Below are positions 8,875 to 17,165 of a stretch of DNA of 64,000 nt, in pieces. The stretch comes from an uncultured Coriobacteriaceae bacterium. Lineage in GTDB: Bacteria; Actinomycetota; Coriobacteriia; Coriobacteriales; Atopobiaceae. The notes under the pieces were generated by a model. That model was not told the origin of the DNA. It saw only the letters and a program-made list of their open reading frames with translations, and searched no databases. The stretch is taken from positions 53,739-117,738 of the forward strand of contig CADAAU010000009.1 of assembly GCA_902786015.1 (NCBI GenBank), given 5' to 3'. A program made the translations under genes and the position numbers. Numbering within the stretch: position 1 is the stretch's first letter; each line of letters opens with the position of its first letter.

Positions 8875-9585
8875 ATGAGCACATGGACGCTCGATGATTT
8901 CGCCCGGCTCGTTGATCATACCAACTTGCATGCCGATGCCACGGAGGATGACATGGCCACTCTCTGTGACGAGGCCAAGCGCTACCACTTTAGGATGGTG
9001 GCCATCAATCAGGTGCAGGCACGTTTTTGTTCGCGCTACCTCGAGAGGACCGACATTCACACCGGCGCTGCCATCGCCTTTCCGCTGGGACAGACCTCCA
9101 TTGCGGCAAAGGTCTTCGAGACGCGTGACGCTTTGGCACAAGGGGCCAACGAGATCGACTATGTGGTCAATCTTACGCAGGTGCGTCAGCACAACTGGGA
9201 GTACGTGGAAGATGAGATGCGCCAGATTGTTGCGGCATGCAACGAAGCCGGCGTGCCATCAAAAGTGATCTTTGAGAACTGCTACCTCACGCGTGACGAG
9301 AAGATTCGCCTGTGTCAGATTGCACGCGAGGTGCGACCCACCTACATAAAGACGTCCACAGGCTTTGGAACGGGCGGGGCCACTGTCGAGGATGTCGCGC
9401 TCATGCACGAGCACGTGGGCGACGAGGTTCTCGTGAAGGCCGCGGGTGGCATTCGGGATGCCGAGACGTTCCTTGCCATGGTTCGGGCAGGTGCTCGACG
9501 TATTGGCACCTCAGCAGGCGTGACCATTATGGAGGAGCTTCGCGAACGTATGGAGACCGAGGGGGTCGACAGCTTCGAGCTTTGA
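8875..9585 (+). CDS. deoC: Deoxyribose-phosphate aldolase
   Basis: A 236-residue class I aldolase that splits 2-deoxyribose 5-phosphate into acetaldehyde and glyceraldehyde 3-phosphate in deoxynucleoside breakdown. The Schiff-base lysine is in [14 protein letters not shown], the proton-relay lysine in VKAAGGIRD, and FPLGQTS and EIDYVVN match the barrel strands. Two ATGs stand close together; the one at 8875 has AAGGAG at a 6-base distance, whereas 8869 would abut it. No other deo gene is adjacent. Confidence 0.95.
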   Translation: MSTWTLDDFARLVDHTNLHADATEDDMATLCDEAKRYHFRMVAINQVQARFCSRYLERTDIHTGAAIAFPLGQTSIAAKVFETRDALAQGANEIDYVVNLTQVRQHNWEYVEDEMRQIVAACNEAGVPSKVIFENCYLTRDEKIRLCQIAREVRPTYIKTSTGFGTGGATVEDVALMHEHVGDEVLVKAAGGIRDAETFLAMVRAGARRIGTSAGVTIMEELRERMETEGVDSFEL

Positions 9586-9764
9586 TTTACCCACGTGGAA
9601 CACACTCTCGGGAAAGTAAGTGCGGACGAGACCTTCTATGGCGCGCAGCGTTTGTTGGACGAGAACGACGAGCCCTTGGAAGGGGCCGAACGGCCGACGT
9701 AGGCGCTGAGCTTTTGAGGATGTGGCGCGGTAGTGTGTTACAGAAAGGCATGTCGCTTGTCGCT

Positions 9765-9784
9765 AGGCAGGGACCTGCCTTTTT
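9765..9784 (+). terminator. Short Rho-independent terminator after deoC
   Basis: Stem AGGCAG / CTGCCT with a GGAC loop followed by five T residues. It is about 180 bases downstream of the deoC stop. Confidence 0.5.
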
Positions 9785-9855
9785 CGAGCCGCATGACGTG
9801 CTTCGAGCACAAAAACGAGCCCTCTTGTATTGATGCCCTGAGGTATGACTTGATG

Positions 9856-9884
9856 CTGATGACGCCTTCGTTATCTACTATAAT
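9856..9884 (+). promoter_or_regulatory. Probable sigma-70-type promoter for the VOC protein gene
   Basis: A perfect -10 box TATAAT at 9879-9884, with CTGATG at 9856-9861 as a weak -35 box at 17-base spacing. The transcript would have a leader of roughly 65-70 bases before the GTG at 9959. Confidence 0.5.
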
Positions 9885-9958
9885 TAATGTATCCGTCGGC
9901 ACAGGGGCTCCGACGGCAGCCTACCAGTATTCCAGAACGCCCCACAGGAGGAACTGCC

Positions 9959-10330
9959 GTGAAGATTACCGCTTTCAATCCCCTCATCCTTAGCAAGAAT
10001 GCAGACGAGACTATCGAGCTGTTTGAGGCCCTTGGCTTCGAGCGCGCGCACACCAAGTCCGGTATAGCGGGGCACGTCACCTCCGTTGACCTCAAGTATG
10101 GCGAGGATTTCCGCGTGGATGTCGCCACCGTCGATAAGTTCCCTCAGGACCTGACGGTCATTCGCATGAACGTGCGTGACTTCGACGAGGCGTACCAGTT
10201 CTTGCTTTCCAAGGGTTTCAAGCCTGCCCGCGAGGACGGTTCGACCACGAAAACCGACTCCTCCGAAGACACACTCATGTTCTCGCCTTCCGGTTTTGCC
10301 ATCTGCCTCTCCGAGCACATCCGCAAGTAA
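9959..10330 (+). CDS. VOC (glyoxalase/bleomycin-resistance fold) family protein
   Basis: A 123-residue small cytoplasmic protein with one betaalphabetabetabeta repeat pair: KITAFNPLILSKNADETIELFEALGF at the start, VTSVDLKYGEDFRVDV in the middle and FDEAYQFLLSKGFKPA in the second half. The fold covers glyoxalases, dioxygenases and antibiotic-binding proteins; metal-binding His/Glu positions are not obvious, so the activity is unknown. GTG start with CAGGAGGA about 8 bases before it. Probably transcribed alone. Confidence 0.7.
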   Translation: MKITAFNPLILSKNADETIELFEALGFERAHTKSGIAGHVTSVDLKYGEDFRVDVATVDKFPQDLTVIRMNVRDFDEAYQFLLSKGFKPAREDGSTTKTDSSEDTLMFSPSGFAICLSEHIRK

Positions 10331-11070
10331 CTCCGTCTCGCACGTAGCGTGCAAAAAGAAGCGTAAACTCCCGTTTGGCCCTCAGTCCAATTCCGATCTC
10401 GATGATGGCTCAGGCGGTGCCACCGGGTCGTGGTAGACCTGAATGCTTTGTATCGAAATTGCGCATGATAAACGCACAGTTAGGGGGAGCGTGGTCGTAG
10501 GCTACGCTTCCCTCACTGGTCGATTACCGGGGGGTGCAACTTTGCGTGCCGTCACTGCTTCATGTCCGCGCCCCACACCAAGCATGGCGCCCCCCACGTT
10601 GCCCGACGCACGTCATCCACCGACGCAACCGACGGGGTCGCGAGGTCGACCTCCATCTTCGCGAACGGAATCTCCCGCTCGGGCGTAATATGCATACTAG
10701 CGTTATCACGACGGAGAAGGTGCATATGAAACTGCCCTGTGCTCTGCTCCACGCTTTGCCAGCGCTTCGACAAATCCTGCCCGCGCAGAGACTACTGATC
10801 GCTGTCAAACGCCGGCACGCGCCGCCCAGAGAGCGTCGCACGAGGGCCTCGGGCCGCATCAACCCTCAAGCGAAAGTTGAGAGCGGCGAAGTCGTGACTG
10901 GCACGGCTTCGCCGCTCTCCTTATCGCTGCGCTAACGGACCCAGCGGCCACTGTGTCACGGGGATGTGGCGTTGACACACTCCCATCGTTGTCGGTAATG
11001 TCAGCACAATACTTGCTGACAAAACAAAGCAGGCCAGCCGCGAAATGCGTCTGACCTGCGGATTCTCTGG
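10331..11070. other. 740-base region without a convincing gene
   Basis: I see no recognisable protein here. A plus-strand frame at 10727-10935 has a good ribosome site (GGAGAAGG before ATATG) and a hydrophobic start, but turns highly basic and overlaps the hairpin at 10879-10919. A minus-strand frame at 10552-10773 gives 73 unrecognised residues. Imperfect hairpins occur around 10480-10515. Tests by eye for tmRNA, RNase P RNA and SRP RNA signatures failed. The region may be a decayed gene or an unlisted structured RNA. Confidence 0.5.
10879..10919. terminator. Strong 13-base-pair hairpin, possible terminator
   Basis: Arms GAGAGCGGCGAAG (10879-10891) and its exact complement (10907-10919) with a 15-base loop. 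Only TT/AT-rich bases follow on the plus strand, so the terminator role is uncertain. Confidence 0.5.
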
Positions 11071-11142
11071 CTGGGGCACTAGGATTCGAACCTAGGTTGG
11101 CGGCACCAAAAACCGCAGTCCTAACCCCTGGACGATGCCCCA
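11071..11142 (-). tRNA. tRNA-Gln (anticodon UUG)
   Basis: On the minus strand, TGGGGCA pairs with TGCCCCA as a perfect 7-base acceptor stem. The D stem is GTCC/GGAC, the anticodon stem GCGGT/GCCGC with loop TTTTGGT, giving anticodon TTG, and the T arm is CTAGG TTCGAAT CCTAG. The 3' CCA is not encoded. Confidence 0.95.
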
Positions 11143-11233
11143 GTGCAATCGCTGCGCTGGATGCCAGCCACAGAACTATTTTAGTTTAGCAGAAAAATGC
11201 CCGGAGTGCACAATGTCTTTGTCATTCGCAAAA

Positions 11234-12148
11234 TCATCCGTTGAACGCGGCACAGATCGCGTCGAGGAGCATCACGGCATACGTCTGCGCATCGCTCACC
11301 GTAAAGGTTCCGTTGTAGTTTGGCCCGCCGGGCGACAGCTGGATGCGCACGATTGGCACCGGGTCCTTGGAGCTCATGGCAGCCGTTCGTATGCGGCGAG
11401 CGAGGGTGGAGGGATCGTCGATAACTACGTTGGGCTTGGTGAAGTCAGCCGGTGGCGGTGTGGTGCCCAAGACTAGAACGGCAACGTCATCGGGTCGCTT
11501 GCGATCGGGAGACTCCACGATGTCGAGGCCGCTCTTTTCGTTTGTAGCGGAGGCAAGGTTCCAAATGCGTCCTGCGACGTTCCTGGAGATGGGGTCCTCG
11601 GCAGCAATCGATATGCTCACGCTTTCCAAGACGTCTGCCGCGCGTGCGAAACCCATCGCACCAAGAGGGTGGGGACCCGTGGCCGGCTTGCCTGCCCACA
11701 CGTGGTGCAATCGCTCGATGGCATCGAACGTGTCGGGGAACATCATGCCGTCTGGGAGCGCACCAATGCTTTCTTGGAACAGCTTGACGGCAGCCTCGGT
11801 GTGTGGACCGTAGTAGCCGTCTACCTCTCCTGCTGAGAAGCCCAGAATGTTCAAGCACATTTGGAGCTGACGTACATCCGCCCCGTGAAAGTTGGGAAGA
11901 CGCAGGTATAAGGTGCGATCACCCATCTTGTATGTCTCGTCAACCAGGGCTACCCACATGTTGGTATCGACTTCGGTGCCAAGGGGCAGGCCATGATCGA
12001 GCCGAAAATGCACGACGGCTCTGGCCGTGGAGGGGCCGAACTCCTGTCGTCTCCGCTCGCCCTCGTCTATGGCGTACTCAATCGAGCGCAAGCGCTCCTG
12101 TATGTCCTCGACCGCAGCTCCGGTCATTCCTTGCGTGATGGGTTCCAT
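11234..12148 (-). CDS. Peptidoglycan-binding protein with two PG_binding_1 domains
   Basis: A 304-residue protein. Residues 1-70 (MTGAAVEDIQERLRSIEYA ... VVHFRLDHGLP) and 85-150 (GADVRQLQMCLNILGFSAGEVDGYYG ... AVKLFQESIG) are two peptidoglycan-binding-1 repeats. Residues about 165-304 resemble in layout the amidase_3 domain that normally follows such repeats, but I see no zinc ligands, so it may be inactive or a different domain. No signal peptide is visible, odd for a wall-binding protein. It follows the polyprenyl synthase gene in the same direction, 33 bases away. Confidence 0.7.
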   Translation of the reverse strand: MEPITQGMTGAAVEDIQERLRSIEYAIDEGERRRQEFGPSTARAVVHFRLDHGLPLGTEVDTNMWVALVDETYKMGDRTLYLRLPNFHGADVRQLQMCLNILGFSAGEVDGYYGPHTEAAVKLFQESIGALPDGMMFPDTFDAIERLHHVWAGKPATGPHPLGAMGFARAADVLESVSISIAAEDPISRNVAGRIWNLASATNEKSGLDIVESPDRKRPDDVAVLVLGTTPPPADFTKPNVVIDDPSTLARRIRTAAMSSKDPVPIVRIQLSPGGPNYNGTFTVSDAQTYAVMLLDAICAAFNG

Positions 12149-12181
12149 CTGTTCCTCGTTTTCTGCCTGCGGTCGTGCGGC

Positions 12182-13219
12182 TTAGCTGGCTCTGCTTACA
12201 AAAAAATCGGCCATGGAGAAAAGCGTTTCACATGCGGTGCTTGTGCAGGAAACGCTCGACAACTCGTCTTTTGCGGTGTGAATGAGCGACTGCGCGTACT
12301 CGCGTGCGTAGTCAATTGCGCCGGACTTTTGCGCGAGGGCTACCGCGCGGTCTAGCTGCTTAGCGTCGGTTGTGTGTGACGAGAGAATCGTTTCGAGCTC
12401 GTGCGAATCCTCGCGATTGAGCTGGCTCAGGGCGCGGACCATTACGAGCGTTCGCTTGCCTTCGGTAACGTCGCTCCTGTAGTCCTTGCCTTGTGCTTCT
12501 GCGTCTCCTACAAGATTGAGCAGGTCGTCTTGGATTTGGAACGCAAGACCGCACGACAGACCAAAGGAACGGAGGCCCTCAACCTGCTCGTCGGTTCCCT
12601 CCCCGCAAAGTGCTCCCATGGCGAGTGGGATGGCGCAGGAGTAGTGGGCGGTCTTTAGGCGCGCCATGGTGAGGTAGTCGTCTTCGCTCAAGTCCCATCT
12701 GCCATCTCGTGCCCAGCCAAGGTCGAGTGCCTGTCCCTCAAGAGTAAGCCGTTCCATGGCGTATAGCTCGTCAAAGAGGCGTAGGCGAAGCGACGGGCTG
12801 AGCGTGGCATCCTGCATCACGGAGGCGGCTACGTCTACGACGGCCACATCGCCCACGTTAATAGCGATTCCGGTTCCCTCCGCCTTGTGGAGGCAGGGCT
12901 CTCCGCGACGCAACTCGCTTTTGTCGGCTATGTCGTCGTGGATAAGGGCGGCCGCCTGAAAGATCTCTACGGCGTAGGCGGGAGAAAGGGCGACGCTGCC
13001 GGATGCGCCTACGGCTTCGGCTCCCAAAATGCAGAGAGCGGGGCGTATGCGCTTGCCTCCTGCGAACACAAAACGCTCGAGGGGTCCATAGAGGTAAGTG
13101 TCGAGGTCGTCCGACTCGTCCATGGTATAGGTACGGGGCAGTCGATCGCGAATGCCTGCCTCGATTGTAGGAAGACATCGCTCTAGGAATGATGCGAAGG
13201 CAAAGCCGTCGGCGTGCAC
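12182..13219 (-). CDS. Polyprenyl (geranylgeranyl/farnesyl-type) diphosphate synthase
   Basis: A 345-residue trans-prenyltransferase. GGKRIRPALC, the first Asp-rich motif HDDIAD, GDVAVVDVAA, KTAHYS, and the second Asp-rich motif IQDDLLN are all present, so it should condense isopentenyl diphosphate with an allylic diphosphate to make a carrier-lipid or quinone tail. GTG at 13219 is chosen: the open frame runs on upstream inside galE, but this GTG sits 2 bases after the galE stop and starts just before the conserved helix. This implies translational coupling to galE. The chain length of the product cannot be read. Confidence 0.85.
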   Translation of the reverse strand: MHADGFAFASFLERCLPTIEAGIRDRLPRTYTMDESDDLDTYLYGPLERFVFAGGKRIRPALCILGAEAVGASGSVALSPAYAVEIFQAAALIHDDIADKSELRRGEPCLHKAEGTGIAINVGDVAVVDVAASVMQDATLSPSLRLRLFDELYAMERLTLEGQALDLGWARDGRWDLSEDDYLTMARLKTAHYSCAIPLAMGALCGEGTDEQVEGLRSFGLSCGLAFQIQDDLLNLVGDAEAQGKDYRSDVTEGKRTLVMVRALSQLNREDSHELETILSSHTTDAKQLDRAVALAQKSGAIDYAREYAQSLIHTAKDELSSVSCTSTACETLFSMADFFVSRAS

Positions 13220-13221
13220 GA

Positions 13222-14271
13222 TTATGCCTCGTATCCGTTGGGATTGTGGCTCTGCCAGTTCCAGCTGTCGCGACACATGTCCGCGATGTTGAACTTGGCT
13301 TTCCATCCCAGCTGCTCGCGCGCCTTGGTGCAGTCCGCCCAGTTTGCGGTAACGTCGCCGGCGCGGCGTGGCTCAATAACGTAGGGCAGGTCATGGCCGC
13401 ATGCGGTCGAGAAGGCCTCGATTATCTGGAGGACCGACGTGCCATTGCCGGTGCCGAGGTTAAAGACCTCGCAGCCGTTGCGACCCATCATCCAAGAGAG
13501 CGCCGCAGCGTGTCCCTCGGCAAGATCCATAACATGAATGTAGTCGCGCACTCCAGTGCCATCGGGAGTGTCGTAGTCATTGCCAAAGACGTGCACCGCA
13601 TCGCGGCGGCCTACGGCGACTTGGGCCACGTAGGGAAGGAGGTTGTTGGGAATGCCCTTGGGATCTTCGCCCATGAGGCCGCTGGGGTGCGCGCCGATGG
13701 GGTTGAAGTAGCGCAGCAGTACGACGTTCCACTCTGGGTCTGCAACGACCAGCGAGCCAAGAATCTCCTCGATCATCCATTTGGTCCAGCCATACGGGTT
13801 GGTCGCGGGCTTTTTGGGGCTGCTCTCGGTGAGCGGCAGCTCGTCGGGATCTCCGTAAACAGTTGCCGAGCTCGAGAAGATGATGGATTTGCAGCCGTGG
13901 TCGCGCATGGCATCTACCAGCACAAGCGTGTTGCCAATGTTGTTTGAATAGTACTCGATGGGCTTCTGGACGCTTTCTCCCACGGCCTTATAACCTGCGA
14001 AGTGGATGACGGCGTCGATGTCGAACTCGTCAAAGATGGCATCGAGCGCTTCGCGGTCCGCGACGTCGGCGCGCACGAACGTGAGCCGTTCGGCTGCCTC
14101 CTCGCCCACGATTTGGTCGATGCGATCGAGGACCTTCTCGCTCGAGTTAGACAGGTCGTCGACGATGACGACCTCATGGCCTTGCTCGAGCAGTACGACT
14201 ACGGTGTGGCTTCCTATGAAGCCCGTACCACCAGTTACCAATATGCAAGATGGAGTTGCGTCGATGCTCAT
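13222..14271 (-). CDS. galE: UDP-glucose 4-epimerase
   Basis: A 349-residue extended short-chain dehydrogenase interconverting UDP-glucose and UDP-galactose. It shows the NAD loop GGTGFIGSHT, VIHFAGYKAVGES, the substrate Ser-Ala stretch FSSSATVYG, the catalytic Tyr-x3-Lys in YGWTKW, and YFNPIGAHPSG. The start at 14271 has GGGAGG 6 bases ahead; the open frame extends further upstream without one. It heads the galE - polyprenyl synthase - peptidoglycan-binding gene run, which hints at an envelope role. Confidence 0.95.
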   Translation of the reverse strand: MSIDATPSCILVTGGTGFIGSHTVVVLLEQGHEVVIVDDLSNSSEKVLDRIDQIVGEEAAERLTFVRADVADREALDAIFDEFDIDAVIHFAGYKAVGESVQKPIEYYSNNIGNTLVLVDAMRDHGCKSIIFSSSATVYGDPDELPLTESSPKKPATNPYGWTKWMIEEILGSLVVADPEWNVVLLRYFNPIGAHPSGLMGEDPKGIPNNLLPYVAQVAVGRRDAVHVFGNDYDTPDGTGVRDYIHVMDLAEGHAAALSWMMGRNGCEVFNLGTGNGTSVLQIIEAFSTACGHDLPYVIEPRRAGDVTANWADCTKAREQLGWKAKFNIADMCRDSWNWQSHNPNGYEA

Positions 14272-14324
14272 GTTTTCCTCCCAGACACAGTTCTTTGGCT
14301 GCTCAATCATAGTACTATGCGAGC

Positions 14325-14362
14325 GGCGTCTTGTGTCCGTTTTCATAAGGACACAAGACGCC
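14325..14362 (-). terminator. Hairpin terminator between the HAD phosphatase and galE
   Basis: Perfect 14-base arms, GGCGTCTTGTGTCC and its complement, with a 10-base T/A-rich loop. It lies 48 bases after the HAD gene stop in its direction of transcription. No long T-run follows. Confidence 0.6.
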
Positions 14363-14409
14363 GGCGGCGGTTCCATCGCGATTATGCGAATGATGTGACG
14401 TGGTTTTGC

Positions 14410-15243
14410 CTAGATGAGGCCAAGGTGCTCGAACGCATGGTAGAGGCCGTCTTCGTTGACGTCGTCGGTTATGTAATCAGCGGCTTCCTTGATTTCGGGG
14501 CCACCATTTCCCATGGCGACGTTGTAGGCGCAGAGCTCAAACATCGACAGGTCAATCTTTGCGTCTCCGAACGAGATGGTGTCTTCTTGTTTGGCGCCCA
14601 AGTGCTCGAGCAACACCTCTATGGCGTGCTTCTTTGTGATTCCCGACGGTCCAAGGTCGCCAAACAGGGCAAGCTCTCCTTTGCCTCCCCATGTGTTGGC
14701 TTCCAGTGTGGGGAACTCGACCTTCGAATCGAGGTGGTCTTGGTATGAGGAGAGGATAAAGCTCACCTTGTTTACGTCGCTGCGATACAGGTCGTCGGTG
14801 CGAGTCATGCCATTAATAAAGCTGGCGGCAGCGGCATCTGCTCGTTCTTCGTCCGCACCTTTGCCCATGGCATACATGCGCATGGTTGCTGGTGCCTGCT
14901 CGACGAACCAAGAGTTTATGTACATGCCGCTATTTGCTTCCAAATAGAAACCAAGATGACGCTCGTTGCACCAATCCACGATATGCCTGCATTCGTCCAC
15001 GCTGAGGCTCTGGTGCATAACGACTTGCCCGGCATCTTCGATGTATCCGCCGTTCGCCCCAATCATTCCATCGAGCTCTGGGAGATCTCGTTGCATGATT
15101 TCTGCCTTAGAACAACCGGTGCAGATGTAGACCCGGTGTCCATTTGCCCTTGCTCTCGCGACGGCGTCGGCGGCTGAAGCTGGGCATTTGGTTTCATAGT
15201 CAATGAGCGTTCCGTCAACGTCCAAAAAAACAATTTTTCCCAT
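14410..15243 (-). CDS. Cof-type HAD-superfamily phosphatase
   Basis: A 277-residue HAD type IIB hydrolase. Motif I is FLDVDGTLID at 5-14, the Cof signature IGANGGYIED follows, the lysine motif is GITKKHAI and the acidic motif IV is SFGDAKIDLSMF. It probably dephosphorylates a sugar phosphate or flavin/pyridoxal phosphate; substrates of this family are broad and cannot be predicted. The start has GGAG 6 bases before the ATG. It is transcribed alone. Confidence 0.88.
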   Translation of the reverse strand: MGKIVFLDVDGTLIDYETKCPASAADAVARARANGHRVYICTGCSKAEIMQRDLPELDGMIGANGGYIEDAGQVVMHQSLSVDECRHIVDWCNERHLGFYLEANSGMYINSWFVEQAPATMRMYAMGKGADEERADAAAASFINGMTRTDDLYRSDVNKVSFILSSYQDHLDSKVEFPTLEANTWGGKGELALFGDLGPSGITKKHAIEVLLEHLGAKQEDTISFGDAKIDLSMFELCAYNVAMGNGGPEIKEAADYITDDVNEDGLYHAFEHLGLI

Positions 15244-15436
15244 TGCTTCTCCAATCTTTTTGGTGATTATCCTATGCTAACACGCTTTGATGGGTGGCAG
15301 AACTGCCAAAACGGTGGAGGGAAAAGGCATATGGTAATGACGTTTGTATGGGGGATGTCAGGGCTTCAAAAAATAGTGTACAGCAAAACTTTAAGCTGTA
15401 TAAAAATGCCTGTTGGTGTAAGTATGGAAAAAATTC

Positions 15437-15469
15437 GGTGTGCACTGGCTATTTTATACAGTGCACACC
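15437..15469. repeat. Inverted repeat with GGTGTGCACTG arms
   Basis: Arms at 15437-15447 and 15459-15469 are exact complements around an 11-base AT-rich loop and are followed by AAAAAA. The arm is itself partly palindromic (GTGCAC). A third copy, GGTGTGCACT, is at 15522. Could be an operator for a dimeric regulator. Confidence 0.6.
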
Positions 15470-15526
15470 AAAAAATGCTAAAGGTGACGTCAACTGGGAA
15501 TATACGATACGAAAACAATTTGGTGT

Positions 15527-15560
15527 GCACTAATCATGTTGTTGCACTAATCATGTTGTT
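15527..15560. repeat. Two-unit 17-base tandem repeat
   Basis: GCACTAATCATGTTGTT occurs at 15527-15543 and 15544-15560, followed by a partial third GCACTA. It overlaps the third copy of the GGTGTGCACT motif. Confidence 0.85.
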
Positions 15561-15643
15561 GCACTATCGTTCGCGAAGCGAGAAGCGGCGCAATGCGGTA
15601 ATGTTGTGGGATGGAACGCGAAACAAGGGGTTTGGAGCGCACG

Positions 15644-15931
15644 ATGGCCAACCAAGGCAATAGTTGGAATTCGTTTATGCAGAGTCGTGAGGCACAGTTC
15701 ATCCTTTATGGCATTTGTATTGCCGCTTGCATCTACTATGGCATTGACGGAATCCTTGAGTTGACGTCGCCCGACCGGTCTGCGATGTATATCCAGGCAA
15801 TGGGGGAGACGACCTACAGGGTAGTGATGATACTGCGCGTGGTAGTTTGCTTTGGAACCGGTGCAGCGTTCTTGCGCGTGCTCCTCCGTAATGCGCGTGG
15901 CCGCAAGGAATGGCCGCCCAGAAAGAATTGA
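15644..15931 (+). CDS. Small membrane protein of unknown function
   Basis: A 95-residue protein I do not recognise. It has two hydrophobic helices (about 20-36, FILYGICIAACIYYGI, and about 62-84, VVMILRVVVCFGTGAAFLRVLL) and a basic C-terminus (RNARGRKEWPPRKN), so it is likely a two-helix inner membrane protein. An earlier ATG at 15611 is in frame; GGAG 6 bases before 15644 decides for the shorter form. It faces the FBP aldolase gene tail to tail and follows the repeat-rich AT region. Confidence 0.6.
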   Translation: MANQGNSWNSFMQSREAQFILYGICIAACIYYGIDGILELTSPDRSAMYIQAMGETTYRVVMILRVVVCFGTGAAFLRVLLRNARGRKEWPPRKN

Positions 15932-15991
15932 CGCGTGCCCCGCGCCCCTGCTCCGTTGTACTTGCGCAGGTGAATACCTTCGGCTCCTCGC

Positions 15992-16019
15992 AAAAAGGGG
16001 CCGACTTGCGCCAGCCCCC
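15992..16019 (-). terminator. Terminator of the FBP aldolase gene
   Basis: On the minus strand GGGGCTGG and its complement form a short GC stem followed by TTTTT, 33 bases after the fba stop codon. Confidence 0.7.
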
Positions 16020-16052
16020 TTGATGTCAACCCGTCTGGTTGGCGATCAGAAC

Positions 16053-16925
16053 TTATGCCCAGCCCTTGCCGTCGGAGCCGAAGTCGACGATGAGCTCCTT
16101 GGCGCGCTCTACGATGGCGTCGAAGCCAGGCTTGAGGAGCTTGCGCGGGTCGTAGTTCTTGCCCTTCTTGGCCTCGCCGGAATCGACGAATGCCCACGTG
16201 GCCTTGGCCATGGCAACCTGAAGGTCGGTGTTGACGTTGATCTTTGCGATGCCGTTGTCGATAGCTTCCTGAACCATGGCGGTCGGGATGCCGGTGCCAC
16301 CGTGAAGAACGAGCGGCAGGTCGCCCGTCTTGGCCTTGATCTCGGCCAGACGATCCATGGAGAGGCCTTCCCAGTTGTCGGGATACAGACCGTGGATGTT
16401 GCCAATGCCGCAGGCGAGGAAGTCAACGCCGAGGTCGGCGATTGCCTTGCACTCATCGGGATCAGCGAGCTCGCCGTTGGAGGCAACGCCGTCCTCGACG
16501 CCACCAATGCCGCCAACCTCGGCCTCTACCGAGATGCCCTTGCCGTGGCAGAGCTTCACGATCTCGGCGGTGCGCTCGAGGTTCATCTCGAACGTGGGCT
16601 CGTGGGAGCCGTCGTACATTATGGAGGTGAAGCCAGCGTCGATGGCCTTGAAGCAGTCCTCATAGGAGCCATGATCGAGGTGCATAGCAACGGGAACGGT
16701 GATGTTCATGTAGTCAACGAGGTCCTCAACGATGTCCTTGACGACCTTGAAGCCCATCTGCCACTTGGCGGCACCAGCGGTGCACTGAATGATAACCGGG
16801 GTCTGGAGTTCCTCGGCAGCCTGAAGAATGGAGCGCGTCCACTCGAGGTCATTGGTGTTGAAAGCGGCGATGCCGTAATGACCCTTGACGGCAGCCTGAA
16901 GCATAGCAGTAGCGTTAACGAGCAT
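16053..16925 (-). CDS. fba: Class II fructose-bisphosphate aldolase
   Basis: A 290-residue zinc aldolase of glycolysis and gluconeogenesis splitting fructose 1,6-bisphosphate into two triose phosphates. Zinc ligands and substrate residues are seen in HLDHGSYEDC, EAEVGGIGGVEDG, IGNIHGLYP and VLHGGTGIP, with INVNTDLQVA at the phosphate site. Length is typical of the short class IIB type. GGGAGG is 6 bases upstream of ATG. It is monocistronic with its own terminator. A tagatose- or other ketose-bisphosphate specificity cannot be excluded. Confidence 0.93.
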   Translation of the reverse strand: MLVNATAMLQAAVKGHYGIAAFNTNDLEWTRSILQAAEELQTPVIIQCTAGAAKWQMGFKVVKDIVEDLVDYMNITVPVAMHLDHGSYEDCFKAIDAGFTSIMYDGSHEPTFEMNLERTAEIVKLCHGKGISVEAEVGGIGGVEDGVASNGELADPDECKAIADLGVDFLACGIGNIHGLYPDNWEGLSMDRLAEIKAKTGDLPLVLHGGTGIPTAMVQEAIDNGIAKINVNTDLQVAMAKATWAFVDSGEAKKGKNYDPRKLLKPGFDAIVERAKELIVDFGSDGKGWA

Positions 16926-17165
16926 GTGTTACCTCCCGACAGAGCGTTTCACGTACCTACGGTACCCAACTTGGTAAATCATAGCGTGCTTTGACGCTCT
17001 GGCGGCATAAGGATTGGTGAGCGGTACATTCGACGTTCCTGAGGGGAAGAGATTACGTGTGCTAAGATGATTAAGTTTTGACGAGGGCCAGACCAGTCAC
17101 GCTATGTACGGCTTTCATCCCGTCATAGCGATATGGCATACGGCTCCTTTTTTGTAGGAGGAACA

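Larger units (their letters stand above)
15244..15643. other. AT-rich 400-base intergenic region with repeats
   Basis: Clearly richer in A/T than its surroundings and without a credible gene. It carries an inverted repeat at 15437-15469, a third copy of the same arm at 15521-15530, and a 17-base tandem repeat at 15527-15560. It may be regulatory DNA for the flanking membrane protein gene or a trace of acquired DNA. Confidence 0.6.

Noticed and set aside
10727..10935. Small gene with a good ribosome site
   Set aside because: The product turns into Arg/Pro-rich sequence of shadow type and runs through a strong hairpin; no family recognised.
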